64,000 bases of DNA from an uncultured Aquimarina sp. (GCA_947498785.1 CANMLS010000014.1:49514-113513), one strand, 5' to 3'; shown: positions 15,481 through 24,356, counted from the first letter of the stretch. Program-made: numbers and translations. The notes: generated by a model from the sequence alone, not told the origin.

Positions 15481-17559
15481 CTATTTTAACAAAGCAAAAC
15501 GCATCCTAAGTGCTTTTGACTTTAGCAATATCCCTTCATTTTGTATCCCTGCAAGAGATTGTTCTGTTTTACCAATATCATAGTTAGCAGTAAAGACTTC
15601 TGTTTTCTTTTTATCCCGTTTTCCTTTAGTCACAGAAACGATTTGTTCTACAGATTGCTGTGACCACTTGTACTTCTTTTTATAGTTTTCCAATATATCA
15701 GAAGGGTAACTACTCAACAGAAACTTCCCTTTTATTTTTGATAATACATCTAATAAATTTGTGAAGTCTTGTTTACTATATCCTTTGTAATGACCCATAT
15801 CAGAGTTGAAATAAGGAGGGTCAACATAGAAGAAGCTTTCGTTGGTATCCCTGCTTTTTATAACGGTAAGGGCATCATTACATTCGATATCCACCAAATT
15901 CAATCGATCACAGATATCAATAGTAAACCCATTTTTCTTGTTCATTATAGTTTTAGTAACTCCATTGGTTTTTCTCTCATAGGCATATCCTCCGAAAATA
16001 CGGGATGAAAAACTCATATTGGTTTGTACCCAAACTGCCCAAGCTTTCTTAACCATATCCTTTTCTGTATCATCCTGAAGGATTGCTTTTGCTTCTATAT
16101 GTAACTTTCTACTATGGGGAGTGGATTGAATCAGTTTTTGAAGTTTAGCAAACTGAAGTTTACAGACCCTATAGAAATTAACCATTTTCCCATCAAGGTC
16201 ATTAATTACTTCTACAGGACTTGGTTCTTTGGCAAAGAACACTGCTGCACCTCCCACAAAAGGTTCACAGTACAGATTATGTTTAGGAATTAATGAAAGG
16301 ATGCGTTTGGTTAAGTTTTGTTTTCCTCCATAGTAGCTAATGGGTGTTTTCCCAGCTCTTCCTAAACCATCTAACGGAGATTTCAGAATTATAGGTTTCT
16401 TTATTTTTAACCTCCTCACTTTATAAATGGTACTGGTTTTAATTTTTTCTCCAACGATTTGTACGATAGGAACACTAACCGCATTTCCAATTAGCTGATA
16501 CCGTCTACTATCACTCAGTTCAATTTGTTTACCATCCTGAATACCATATTTTGTCCAATGATCAGGAAAACCTTGTAACCGTTCACATTCTAATGGAGTA
16601 AGCCTGCGAACGTTTCCTAAACTGCATAATAGGTTTTCATTTTGAGGATGGGCAGTAATAGTCCCCATTTTTCCATCACTACGAGGGACAAATTGTTTTT
16701 CCTGAAATGGGGCATAGTCGATTCCTTTTTTTTGATTGGCTCTTCGAATCTTTTTTGCCTTCTCTGTTCTTTCTACTCGAAGAGGGGTCCAGTTATTGAT
16801 CAGCAGGTTATCTTGATCCGCTCCTGTAATGCAATTGGTGCTACCATCTTTTCGAAATTCTACTTTTGATCCTCCTGTTACTTTTCGACCACTTCTGATG
16901 GTAAAAATATATGGGGCATAACTTCCATGATCCCCTACTTTGGTATCAATTGTCGGAGAAATGCCCCTTTCCGATAGTTTTTTTCGAGTGCAATCTTCAG
17001 TCTTTTTACAGCTTTTTCCGATAGGAAATACTTCAGGTCGGGGTTTTCCTCTAAGTGATCCGACAAGGTAGATGCGCTCTCTATTCTGGGGGAGTACCCA
17101 GGCAGTATTAAGCAATTGCCATTGGAGCTCATATATCCCAATGTTGGCAAACGATCGCAGTACGATCTCAAAGTCTTTGCCTTGGTTACTGGAGAAAAGC
17201 CCTTTGACATTTTCAAAGATAAACAGACCGGGACGATATGTGTCAAGGATTCTAACTGCTTCAAAAAAGAGCCGGCTTTTACTCCCTTTGATCCCTTCCC
17301 GTTTTCCAGCAATTGAAAGATCCTGGCATGGGGAACCGAAGCAGACAATGTCTGGTTTTTCAAAAGCTCCTTTTTTGATATTTTCGATAGGGCCTGCATA
17401 TATAGCATTTTTAAAGTTATGGGAATAATTGGCAATAGCATAAGGATCAACCTCACTGAAATAGTGTTTTTTGATTGTAAACCCTGCTTGTTTCAAGCCT
17501 AATGGAAAACCACCCACTCCAGAAAATAAGTCGAGTAATACTATTTCTTGAGGTTTCAT
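15481..17559 (-). CDS. Fused DNA cytosine-C5 and adenine-N6 methyltransferase
   Basis: A 692-aa two-domain methyltransferase. The N-terminal domain is Dcm-like: motif I DLFSGVGGF at 10-18, catalytic Cys78 in GSPCQ, ENV at 116-118, QNRER at 158-162, a target-recognition region with GFPDHW, and RYQLIGNAV near its end. The C-terminal domain (about 395-660) is Dam/DpnM-like: YYGGK, EPFVGGAAVFF and DPPY at 580-583. All key residues of both enzymes are present. It would methylate two different bases, probably marking mobile-element DNA against host restriction. No partner restriction enzyme is adjacent. Its ATG directly follows the stop of a small basic-protein gene. Fusions of a C5 and an N6 methyltransferase are uncommon. 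Confidence 0.92.
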   Translation of the reverse strand: MKPQEIVLLDLFSGVGGFPLGLKQAGFTIKKHYFSEVDPYAIANYSHNFKNAIYAGPIENIKKGAFEKPDIVCFGSPCQDLSIAGKREGIKGSKSRLFFEAVRILDTYRPGLFIFENVKGLFSSNQGKDFEIVLRSFANIGIYELQWQLLNTAWVLPQNRERIYLVGSLRGKPRPEVFPIGKSCKKTEDCTRKKLSERGISPTIDTKVGDHGSYAPYIFTIRSGRKVTGGSKVEFRKDGSTNCITGADQDNLLINNWTPLRVERTEKAKKIRRANQKKGIDYAPFQEKQFVPRSDGKMGTITAHPQNENLLCSLGNVRRLTPLECERLQGFPDHWTKYGIQDGKQIELSDSRRYQLIGNAVSVPIVQIVGEKIKTSTIYKVRRLKIKKPIILKSPLDGLGRAGKTPISYYGGKQNLTKRILSLIPKHNLYCEPFVGGAAVFFAKEPSPVEVINDLDGKMVNFYRVCKLQFAKLQKLIQSTPHSRKLHIEAKAILQDDTEKDMVKKAWAVWVQTNMSFSSRIFGGYAYERKTNGVTKTIMNKKNGFTIDICDRLNLVDIECNDALTVIKSRDTNESFFYVDPPYFNSDMGHYKGYSKQDFTNLLDVLSKIKGKFLLSSYPSDILENYKKKYKWSQQSVEQIVSVTKGKRDKKKTEVFTANYDIGKTEQSLAGIQNEGILLKSKALRMRFALLK

Positions 17560-17724
17560 CTATAACCTTCCTTGCTTCTTAAGTACTTTAGAGGCTCTTT
17601 TAATACTATCTGTCCAGGGCTCTCCCTTTCTTCTGATCTCTTTGGCTTTTCTACTGATCATGGTCACCCTATTCGTATTTGCAGATTTTCCTGAAGTTGC
17701 TCTTTTTTTGGTTTTGCGTTTCAT
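17560..17724 (-). CDS. Small basic protein upstream of methyltransferase
   Basis: A 54-aa, strongly basic protein (MKRKTKKRATSGKSANT...) with a KAKEIRRKGEPWTDSIKRA segment. Its TAG stop is immediately followed by the methyltransferase ATG, which suggests translational coupling. It resembles short basic DNA-binding or virion-core peptides of phages and large DNA viruses in composition and in the single Trp followed by basic helices, but no family can be named. Codon pattern and position support a real gene. Confidence 0.6.
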   Translation of the reverse strand: MKRKTKKRATSGKSANTNRVTMISRKAKEIRRKGEPWTDSIKRASKVLKKQGRL

Positions 17725-18024
17725 TACCGTTTGTTTTTGTTTTGGTAATGATAAGGAGGTTGGTTAAGCTGGTTTCGGGTTGATTCTGTTTTGTACGAAA
17801 GATTAATTGTGGATGGAGATTTTATAATGAGATTTTGAATATACTCTCTAAAACTATTGATTGTAATTTAGTATTATAAATAGCACTATATGTCTATTAT
17901 AATTTCATAAAAATAAAATTAGGGAATTTTTCATATTTGAAATATCTTTAGAAATAGAAAATCAAACATTACATAAAACCTGTATTTCCTTTAATTTTTC
18001 ATAAGCTTCAATTATTGCCAACTT
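17725..18024. other. 300-bp AT-rich intergenic region between divergent genes
   Basis: It separates the minus-strand methyltransferase operon from the plus-strand PLD-like gene, so it should hold promoters for both. I see no unambiguous TAnnTTTG/TTTG pair and no strong hairpin. Confidence 0.4.
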
Positions 18025-18861
18025 ATGATTGATATTATTTCCACTCGGGGTATTTCTTATTTTATAGAGAGAGTTATAGATGAAGCTCAAATTGAGATTA
18101 TTTTATTGACCCCATATTTGAGTATTTCTGAAGGGCTATTGGAACGTCTTGAAAGAGCCGATCAAAAAAAGATATCCATAACGTTGGTCTATGGAAAATC
18201 TGAATTAAAACCTTCTGAGAAAAACAAGTTAGATTCCTTAGCTAATTGTAGATTGCTCTATAAAGATGGGTTGCATGCCAAGGCTTATCTAAATGAAAAT
18301 ATGGGAATACTTACCTCTATGAACCTTTATGAATATTCAGAGCTTAAAAATAATGAACTAGGCGTACTATTCAGTAAAGAAGGGGAGAACGAAAAATTAT
18401 ATCAAAAATTGACAGATGAAGTAAACCTGATCCTTCATAATTCTGAAATAAAAAAAGATTTTTCAGTAGAGGAAGAGAAACATCTTAATCTTGAAACAAA
18501 CAATAGTAGTCCATCCGCAATGCTACGAGAATTTCTGGAAACTGAAGAAATTACAGAACTTCTTCAATTTCCGATGCCTGGGATAAGGCTTACCAAAAAA
18601 TATGGGTTTGCCAGTTTTGAATTTGATATGGATCAAAATGAAATTTTAAAAAAATGTAAGGAAAATTTACATCCTTTTTTTGAAGAAAAACTGAATACAT
18701 ATAGGATTTATTGGAAAGACTATAATTTTGATATTTATCTTTATCATGGCCAAAATGTTAGCTTTGCCTCAGAAGAATTAGAAATTGAATACCAAATAAG
18801 AGGTGTAGAACGTATTGCGGAAAGTCTTCATGAATATATCCTTAACTCATTAATTTTCTAA
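18025..18861 (+). CDS. Phospholipase D-like (HKD) nuclease-family protein
   Basis: A 278-aa protein with an N-terminal PLD-like domain (about 1-145): IEIILLTPYLS, then LHAKAYLNENMGILTSMNL, where His84 and Lys86 form the HxK motif, with Glu in place of the usual Asp. Only one HKD half is present, so it would need to dimerise, as PLD-type nucleases such as Nuc and BfiI do. The C-terminal 130 residues are of unknown type and probably provide specificity. It is the only plus-strand gene between the integrase and 29892. Likely a DNA-processing or defence enzyme. Confidence 0.75.
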   Translation: MIDIISTRGISYFIERVIDEAQIEIILLTPYLSISEGLLERLERADQKKISITLVYGKSELKPSEKNKLDSLANCRLLYKDGLHAKAYLNENMGILTSMNLYEYSELKNNELGVLFSKEGENEKLYQKLTDEVNLILHNSEIKKDFSVEEEKHLNLETNNSSPSAMLREFLETEEITELLQFPMPGIRLTKKYGFASFEFDMDQNEILKKCKENLHPFFEEKLNTYRIYWKDYNFDIYLYHGQNVSFASEELEIEYQIRGVERIAESLHEYILNSLIF

Positions 18862-18915
18862 ATAAGAATATCAATAACTAAATAGAGTTTTACTTTTTTA
18901 ATAGCGATTATCGCC

Positions 18916-19146
18916 CTAAGGTTCCCCCAATCGTTCAAAAAGAAACCTTACTACTTCAGGCCTAAGGAGTTTAGTGCTTCTTTTATACCCAAACTGTTGT
19001 AATTCTTCTAAATAGGTGTGAATCCATGAAGAGAAGGTTTTGGTGCATACATTGTACAATGCTGCTAGTTCATACTTATAGTATGCTTTAAGTTTGATAG
19101 GAGATTCTCCTTCGAAATAAACCCCTTGATGCTGTTTCTTTTTCAT
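18916..19146 (-). CDS. DUF4248-like helix-turn-helix protein
   Basis: A 76-aa protein resembling DUF4248, a Bacteroidota family. It has KAYYKYELAALYNVCTKTFSSWI, an HTH-like segment, and ends RPEVVRFLFERLGEP; the closing VRxLxExLGEP is a family hallmark. Probably a small DNA-binding regulator. It is the last gene of the long minus-strand virus-like block. A shorter relative is encoded on the opposite strand at the far end of the block (29892-30062). Confidence 0.75.
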   Translation of the reverse strand: MKKKQHQGVYFEGESPIKLKAYYKYELAALYNVCTKTFSSWIHTYLEELQQFGYKRSTKLLRPEVVRFLFERLGEP

Positions 19147-19164
19147 ATTTCTATAATTAAGATA

Positions 19165-19575
19165 TCAATTTTGATTATCCCAATAGGCCACTAAATCTCC
19201 TGAAGTATGATCCTCATCATACATGATCATTTGTGGTTCATCAAAAATGTAAACTCCACCTACTGCAGCAATAGCAATATTATGAGTGTTAGATAGTTTT
19301 TCAAGCCCGGTTACAAATTCTCTAAACCGTTCTTTTTTGTTATCGTCTATAGGAGTCTTTTCTTTTGTAACTTCCTTCCAAAGCTTGAGTGCGTCTTTTA
19401 ATGCACTTTTTTTATCGGGATATAATCCAAAAATATCCTTTGCTTTAATCCCTCCAGAAAATAAATCTTCTATGTCGGCAAGGTTCCGTTCTGCATCTAC
19501 GAACAACTCCTCAAAATCTTCTATTCCAGGATATGGCTGCATTACGATATAAATGCTTTCCGTATTAATTTTCAT
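19165..19575 (-). CDS. Hypothetical 136-aa protein
   Basis: A 136-aa acidic soluble protein without signal or membrane segment. A helical central region (FEELFVDAERNLADIEDLF) is followed by a C-terminal strand-rich part, IAIAAVGGVYIFDEP. No family recognised. Same direction as the surrounding block, 18 bp from the DUF4248-like gene. Confidence 0.6.
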   Translation of the reverse strand: MKINTESIYIVMQPYPGIEDFEELFVDAERNLADIEDLFSGGIKAKDIFGLYPDKKSALKDALKLWKEVTKEKTPIDDNKKERFREFVTGLEKLSNTHNIAIAAVGGVYIFDEPQMIMYDEDHTSGDLVAYWDNQN

Positions 19576-19641
19576 AATCTCATTGTTTTATTTCGAACCC
19601 CACGAATCTAATCCATTCATTTTCAGTGTTCAATTGGATAT

Positions 19642-19842
19642 TTATAAAGTTTTTTGTAATGGAGGCAGTGCTCCCTTAGGTATTTCTTTAATCAATTCCT
19701 CTCCAAGCACATTCCCTAAAAACCCACCGATCAGGATAAACGGATAGGTTTCTTTTGGAGAATATTTTTTGGCTACAATAAAGCCTAGCATACTCCCTAT
19801 AAGTATTAACCCTGCCTTTTTTGTGTTTTTAGATACCTTCAT
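19642..19842 (-). CDS. Small two-helix membrane protein
   Basis: A 66-aa protein with two hydrophobic segments (about 10-25 and 34-50), each Gly-rich, and a short basic N-terminus. Its first base overlaps the end of the L,D-transpeptidase-like gene. Position beside two peptidoglycan-active enzymes suggests a holin-like or virion-membrane role, but this is inference. Confidence 0.6.
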   Translation of the reverse strand: MKVSKNTKKAGLILIGSMLGFIVAKKYSPKETYPFILIGGFLGNVLGEELIKEIPKGALPPLQKTL

Positions 19843-20501
19843 TAATTCATTCTATTTAATAAAAACAATCCTCCTGCAGCTAGTACTGATCCCCAGGCAA
19901 TTTTGCTTAACCTTCTTCTACGTTCATCCCTAAAATCCACTAAGGTTACTGTAAACCTATTTCCATATCGTTTTTGGTGTTCCTTAGCAATATTCATAAA
20001 CCTTTTAAAATCTTCAGCATTAGCAAATACTAGACAACCAGCCGAGAAGTCATCAATGACTTTGGTGGTTCCTTGTTTTCTTGCTCTATGGATATTGATC
20101 CCAAACTTTCCAGTATCCTGGATTCCTGATTCAAACCATTTAAACCATCCTTTTCTTTCATAATCACGGATCACACTTACCTCATTTCGTTGCACGAGTG
20201 CCTTATATACCCCTCGATGTAATCCTATACTATGTGAATTTAGATACTGTCCTTTCTTTAAAAATGCCGTCCCTTGTCGGTGCATTGGGTTTTCTAACCA
20301 ATATTGTCCTGGATCTGTGGTTGCTTTAAAGATATGATACACCCACCTCCCTTGATCATTGGTGTAGAATACATGTATTTCATCATCAAATCTATTACTC
20401 CTAATAAAACGACTTCGATACCCAACAATATTAAGCCTATAAGGCTCATTATATATTTCATACCCCTTGTTTCGTAATATTTGTAAACTCTTTGATAGCA
20501 T
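19842..20501 (-). CDS. L,D-transpeptidase (YkuD)-like protein with C-terminal membrane anchor
   Basis: A 219-aa protein. A strand-rich domain (about 40-180) contains GINIHRA with His138 and DDFSAGCLVF with Ser153 and Cys156, the H...SxGC catalytic pattern of L,D-transpeptidase-like enzymes. The last 20 residues form a hydrophobic tail anchor (KIAWGSVLAAGGLFLLNRM). It has no signal peptide. In this context it could remodel or open the host cell wall during entry or release. It starts 3 bp after the CHAP-domain gene. Confidence 0.7.
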   Translation of the reverse strand: MLSKSLQILRNKGYEIYNEPYRLNIVGYRSRFIRSNRFDDEIHVFYTNDQGRWVYHIFKATTDPGQYWLENPMHRQGTAFLKKGQYLNSHSIGLHRGVYKALVQRNEVSVIRDYERKGWFKWFESGIQDTGKFGINIHRARKQGTTKVIDDFSAGCLVFANAEDFKRFMNIAKEHQKRYGNRFTVTLVDFRDERRRRLSKIAWGSVLAAGGLFLLNRMN

Positions 20502-20503
20502 TT

Positions 20504-21094
20504 TTAGTTGATATTTTTTTGCCTGTCAGTGCTACTGACGAAGTTTGATACTACCCACACTTGCTTTTTAAGCCTTCGTTTCCTGTATACACCATCACCT
20601 TCCCTTAATCCATTAGTATTAGTATTACCTTCTACAGTTACAACCCATTTGTCTCCCCAATGATCTACAAAACCAATATGAGCCGGACGATTTAGTTTAT
20701 GATACCATATCATAAATACATCACCGCTTTGTGGTTTTTGTTTCTGGAACTTTCCCCTTTGGTAAATCCGTTTACGTTGCAGAGCATAACTGGGCACCCA
20801 GCCACTTTTGGGAGCTTCCACTCCTGCATGCTGATAACACCAACTCACGAACGCAGCGCACCAAGCCAGAGAACGACCTAGCCCAACACTTTCCAAATAC
20901 ATTTCCACAGAAACTCCTCTATTTTCGCCTCCAACCTCACGAACCCCCACTTGAGAATCATACAATTCTTTTACACATTGTCTTAGTTCCTCTTCACTTA
21001 TACTTGAATATTGTGTTACAGCGTTCTGGCTAAAAAGGTGACTGCAAACAAAAAAGCAAAGAAGATAAACGTAGATAACTTTAGTTTTTGCCAT
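20504..21094 (-). CDS. Secreted CHAP/NlpC-P60-type amidase
   Basis: A 196-aa protein with a cleavable signal peptide (about 1-23, ends HLFSQ). Its CHAP-like cysteine peptidase domain shows Cys79 in LAWCAAFVSWCY, His139 in PAHIGFVDHW and Glu155/Asn157 in TVEGNTNTNGLREGDGVY. Such domains hydrolyse peptidoglycan stem or cross-bridge peptides, so this is the best candidate for a lysin. Its start overlaps the end of the preceding membrane-protein gene by 79 bp. The signal peptide lies in that overlap and supports the start. Confidence 0.85.
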   Translation of the reverse strand: MAKTKVIYVYLLCFFVCSHLFSQNAVTQYSSISEEELRQCVKELYDSQVGVREVGGENRGVSVEMYLESVGLGRSLAWCAAFVSWCYQHAGVEAPKSGWVPSYALQRKRIYQRGKFQKQKPQSGDVFMIWYHKLNRPAHIGFVDHWGDKWVVTVEGNTNTNGLREGDGVYRKRRLKKQVWVVSNFVSSTDRQKNIN

Positions 21095-21408
21095 GGTGTT
21101 ATGGTTTTAAAATCGTTTCTAAACTGATGGTCCAGGTACTCTTCTGAAGTAGGCCAGATGAGTTTCATGAGGATCCGTACAATCCCATGAAGGATAAAAA
21201 TGCCAATAATGGCAAAGAGGTATACTTGAAAGATACCTGCATCATAAGTTCCTGCTGTTGGATCAATCCAATGCAAAAACGCTGCACTATGAACCCATAG
21301 GATCAATCCAACAGCTAAAGAAGATAATTCTCTCCATACTTTAAGGTATCCCCATATTGGAAGATCACTGTCAAAAATCCGTTTAAACCAATTGATTATT
21401 TTTTTCAT
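21016..21408 (-). CDS. Three-helix membrane protein, holin-like
   Basis: A 130-aa protein with three predicted transmembrane helices (about 27-48, 62-85 and 108-128) and a charged N-terminus with several Trp. It directly precedes and overlaps the CHAP amidase gene, an arrangement typical of holin-endolysin pairs, but no holin family is recognised. Confidence 0.6.
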   Translation of the reverse strand: MKKIINWFKRIFDSDLPIWGYLKVWRELSSLAVGLILWVHSAAFLHWIDPTAGTYDAGIFQVYLFAIIGIFILHGIVRILMKLIWPTSEEYLDHQFRNDFKTITPWQKLKLSTFIFFAFLFAVTFLARTL

Positions 21409-21452
21409 TGTATATTTTTTTAACTATTCACTTTACGTTTTTCGCTTTTCAC

Positions 21453-22454
21453 TTAAAGGGAGGATAGATTGGTAGTAGGAGCAAATACAGTTTCCCCCGA
21501 TTGTGTTAGAATTCGTGTCCTTCCATTCTCTATTCCTGTGATATAACCCACTACGGTATCAGGAGCTAATTCCGGAACAATAAAGGATCCATCGGTTGCC
21601 TGAAGTAGTGTCGGTCGTTCTATAACGGCAAGGTTCCATTCCTGGGTGATTTGATTACCTATATTATCAAACGATCCAATAGTTCCTATCCCTGGAATAA
21701 ACCATACGCCTCGAGCGTTTTGTTTAAGCCCCATTCTTCTAAACTCTGCCCTGATCTTCACTTTCTCCAGTTCTTTGTTTTTAAAAGCCACACTGAGTAA
21801 TGCATTGACCAATGAAGTTACCCGTGTACCCAGGATCCTTACATTCTGGAAAAAAGTACTAACCATTTTGTACTGACTAACAGAACTTATTTTCTTCAAT
21901 CCATTTAGAACTCCAAATAGATTTTGTTTGTTGGCAGCTCCTATAATTTCATTGGCAATACTGGCGGGATGAAACCCACTAGCATTGGCAGTTTTCCCAA
22001 CCAGGGTGGTAAATGTAGTTTCTGTTATCGCCGAAGGAAATCCCGCGGCACGTAATGCCCGTTCTGTTCCTTTACCAAATACTCCATCCACTTTACCATT
22101 TCTAAAGCTTGTTTCTTTAATGATCAGTGCAGGTTGTCCACCTTTGGCAAGGAGCGCTTCTTGCACCATCTTAACCAGTGATCCCCGAGTTCCCCTTTTT
22201 AATGGAAACTGTTTACGAGCAACTCTTGGCAGAGAAGGTTTGGTCACTATGGTTCCAGGTGTGATCGGAGGTATGGGCTGTTGTACACTTCTTTGATTGG
22301 CTGCACGGTTACTAAAATATGTATAGGCTAGATATCCAAGCCCTAATACCAATCCTCCCCCTAAACCATACATCAGTACCTTTTTTCTAGAAAGTGGTTT
22401 TTGGGTCGTTTTATTTTTTGATTGTCGTTTTGCGACTGTTTTAGATTCCATCAT
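21453..22454 (-). CDS. Membrane-anchored peptidoglycan-binding protein
   Basis: A 333-aa protein with a basic N-terminus, one transmembrane helix (about 27-47, Gly-rich) and a Pro-rich linker. A peptidoglycan-binding-like domain near 80-150 follows (RGTRGSLVKMVQEALLAKGG ... KVDGVFGKGTERALRAAG, the PG_binding_1 signature). The C-terminal 170 residues are unknown, with strand-rich segments ending in SGETVFAPT. Topology places the binding domain outside the membrane. It may anchor a particle or channel to the cell wall. It lies 5 bp from the annexin-like gene. Confidence 0.7.
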   Translation of the reverse strand: MMESKTVAKRQSKNKTTQKPLSRKKVLMYGLGGGLVLGLGYLAYTYFSNRAANQRSVQQPIPPITPGTIVTKPSLPRVARKQFPLKRGTRGSLVKMVQEALLAKGGQPALIIKETSFRNGKVDGVFGKGTERALRAAGFPSAITETTFTTLVGKTANASGFHPASIANEIIGAANKQNLFGVLNGLKKISSVSQYKMVSTFFQNVRILGTRVTSLVNALLSVAFKNKELEKVKIRAEFRRMGLKQNARGVWFIPGIGTIGSFDNIGNQITQEWNLAVIERPTLLQATDGSFIVPELAPDTVVGYITGIENGRTRILTQSGETVFAPTTNLSSL

Positions 22455-22459
22455 TTTTT

Positions 22460-22888
22460 TTATGTTTTTGAATTGATAATTTCCTGGGCAATCGCAAATT
22501 CTTCTGTCGAAAGCTCGCTTATTAGATCCGCAGATAGATTATTTCCGTATAAATCTTTATAGGCACGTTCTACTTTTCGCATCATAGAGGCATTGGGAAT
22601 TTGTTCTATGGTATGAAATACCACCTCTTCATCTGTTCCCCAACCAAAAGCATTGTCATTCTCAAAAGCCATCTTCAGTTGGATTGCAAAGTTTGCAGGA
22701 TTACCAGGTTGTAAAGCATGCCTCTCGCGGTTGTTCCGTTTAAACTTCCTGACTAAAGCCCGTATAGCAAAGAACATCCCAATACCCAATCCACTAGCTA
22801 GTAGGACTGTAGTTACATCTTTGCTTACAGATATTTTTGGTCTGTTTTTTATAGCTTCTACTGCTAGAGTTGCTGCAGGTAATGCCAT
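22460..22888 (-). CDS. Membrane protein with annexin-repeat-like domain
   Basis: A 142-aa protein with one transmembrane segment (about 26-45) and a C-terminal domain (about 68-136) that reads like one annexin repeat: GWGTDEEVVFHTIEQIPN (GTDE at 84-87), MRKVERAYKDLYGNNLSADLISELSTEEF. The G-x-G-T-D-E start, the AYKxLYGxxLxxDLxxELS core and the helix spacing match eukaryotic annexin repeats, which bind calcium and acidic phospholipids. A single repeat on a membrane anchor is unusual. Its partners are other small membrane proteins of the block. Confidence 0.65.
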   Translation of the reverse strand: MALPAATLAVEAIKNRPKISVSKDVTTVLLASGLGIGMFFAIRALVRKFKRNNRERHALQPGNPANFAIQLKMAFENDNAFGWGTDEEVVFHTIEQIPNASMMRKVERAYKDLYGNNLSADLISELSTEEFAIAQEIINSKT

Positions 22889-22889
22889 A

Positions 22890-23072
22890 TTACTTTTTAT
22901 TTATTTTCATTTTAACCAGGTTCCTGATAAAAGCATCATTAAGGAACAATTTTTCCATATGAATAATGCCTTTGGCACCAAAATGCTTGTTCATCGTCTC
23001 AAAAGCCTTTTTGACTTGGTGCGCTTCTGTTTTGTCTTTTACTTCTAATCCTATGGTAACTTGTGCTTGCAT
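22890..23072 (-). CDS. Hypothetical 60-aa protein
   Basis: A 60-aa soluble protein (MQAQVTIGLEVKDKTEAH...) with an alternating strand then helices and a basic C-terminus. No family recognised. It is tightly packed, ending 1 bp before the annexin-like gene, which supports it being real. Confidence 0.55.
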   Translation of the reverse strand: MQAQVTIGLEVKDKTEAHQVKKAFETMNKHFGAKGIIHMEKLFLNDAFIRNLVKMKINKK

Positions 23073-23119
23073 GATTCTTTAAAGTTGCTGAGTTTTATAT
23101 AGTATCTAAGAAGTTTTAG

Positions 23120-23962
23120 TTACTTAGATTCTTCATCTCTTTGTTCTTTCTTTTGCTGTAATTGATTGAGATAGTAGCCTATTTTTTGAATCAGGTTGTC
23201 ATCTTCTTTGACCTGTTCTCCTAGTTGGATCATCAGTTGTATTACTTGTTCGAACTGCTCTTCTGTAAACAGCTCACTAAGATGCTCTAATACCTGAAGT
23301 AAATAGTCATTCTCCTCGCTATCATTTATATTTCTATCTGTCTCATTGAGACCTAATCTTCCCAAAGTGCCTGCAATCCCCTGCATTTGTTTGGGGTACT
23401 GTTTAGCTAGCCCGGAGATCGCTCCGGGAAGCAGGGCCTTTCCTAATTCTACAAATCCTAATTTCTTGACCAAAGCTTCGATTTCTTCCTGCTTGGCTTC
23501 TGTTTCTTTTTTGGCCTCTGAGAGGTTTTTTTCTAACTCTTTTATTTTATCGCTACGCATTGCGTAGGATTTTTTAAGCTCTTCAAAATCCCTTTTTTGC
23601 AGTTCCTCCTGGAGCAGGGAATGTACCTTATGATGTACCCCATTTAAAGTTTCCTGATTGTTCTTACTGATCTCTTCGATCCTCTCCTGGAGCTTTTGGT
23701 TTTCTATGGATAACCGTTGTATGGTCAGCTGGTCTTCTACTACATGGGTATGAGGTTTTCTTTGGTTTACAACCGGTAATTTTCTAACAGAGTTATTTTC
23801 TAATAGTGGTGTTTTTAATACCTCGAGCTTCGACTGACCTTGTTCCATTTTGTATTTCACATAGGCACTCTCGCTTTCAAAGCCTAGTTTTTCCATCTCT
23901 GCATATTGCGTATCATTTAACCGAACGGATCCGGGTTTTCTATGTCTTGCTTCCATCATCAT
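23120..23962 (-). CDS. Coiled-coil protein
   Basis: A 280-aa protein with three possible Met starts in a row. An N-terminal ribbon or helix-like RKPGSVRLNDTQYAEMEKLGF is followed by a long coiled coil (about 75-165, Glu/Lys/Gln/Leu heptads). A Gly/Pro-containing hinge and an acidic helical C-terminus complete it. It may be a scaffold or assembly protein, or a DNA-binding partition-type protein, given the N-terminus. It overlaps the next upstream gene by 23 bp. Confidence 0.6.
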   Translation of the reverse strand: MMMEARHRKPGSVRLNDTQYAEMEKLGFESESAYVKYKMEQGQSKLEVLKTPLLENNSVRKLPVVNQRKPHTHVVEDQLTIQRLSIENQKLQERIEEISKNNQETLNGVHHKVHSLLQEELQKRDFEELKKSYAMRSDKIKELEKNLSEAKKETEAKQEEIEALVKKLGFVELGKALLPGAISGLAKQYPKQMQGIAGTLGRLGLNETDRNINDSEENDYLLQVLEHLSELFTEEQFEQVIQLMIQLGEQVKEDDNLIQKIGYYLNQLQQKKEQRDEESK

Positions 23963-24281
23963 TTGTTTTTAAGATCACTTGTAAAAAGCGGATTTTACGT
24001 TGGTATTTTCTGGTGTTGGTAATCTCAATACGATCTGCATGTTCATGAATATTTTCCCTGATTTCCTTGGTATACCAATTATCATAGCGCCCATAGTCCG
24101 ATTTGACCATCAATCCCCAATCGATATAGGTGACTAACCAGATTTCATTATACGCCTGGAATTTTAGCATACCCATAGCAGGGATGATAAATTCCCGGTA
24201 TACAATACGGTAGGATTCGTATCCTTTTTCTTTGGCTCTTCTCTCTGCATACTGCAGTGCAAATTCCTCATGCATTGACAT
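23940..24281 (-). CDS. Hypothetical 113-aa protein
   Basis: A 113-aa soluble protein. An N-terminal helix (EEFALQYAERRAKEKGYESYRIVYREFIIP) leads into aromatic-rich strands (YNEIWLVTYIDWGLMVKSDYG). No family recognised. Its end overlaps the start of the coiled-coil gene. Confidence 0.55.
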   Translation of the reverse strand: MSMHEEFALQYAERRAKEKGYESYRIVYREFIIPAMGMLKFQAYNEIWLVTYIDWGLMVKSDYGRYDNWYTKEIRENIHEHADRIEITNTRKYQRKIRFLQVILKTNDDGSKT

Positions 24282-24356
24282 AGTCTGTTTTATTATCTCA
24301 CGCCCATAGGGCGATTTATTATTTCACTCTTGTGGAGATATGATTCATATTCTATT

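Noticed and set aside
16935..17456. 173-aa open frame inside the methyltransferase
   Set aside because: It lies on the same strand in another frame wholly within the Dcm-like domain, whose motifs are all intact; the product has no recognisable features.
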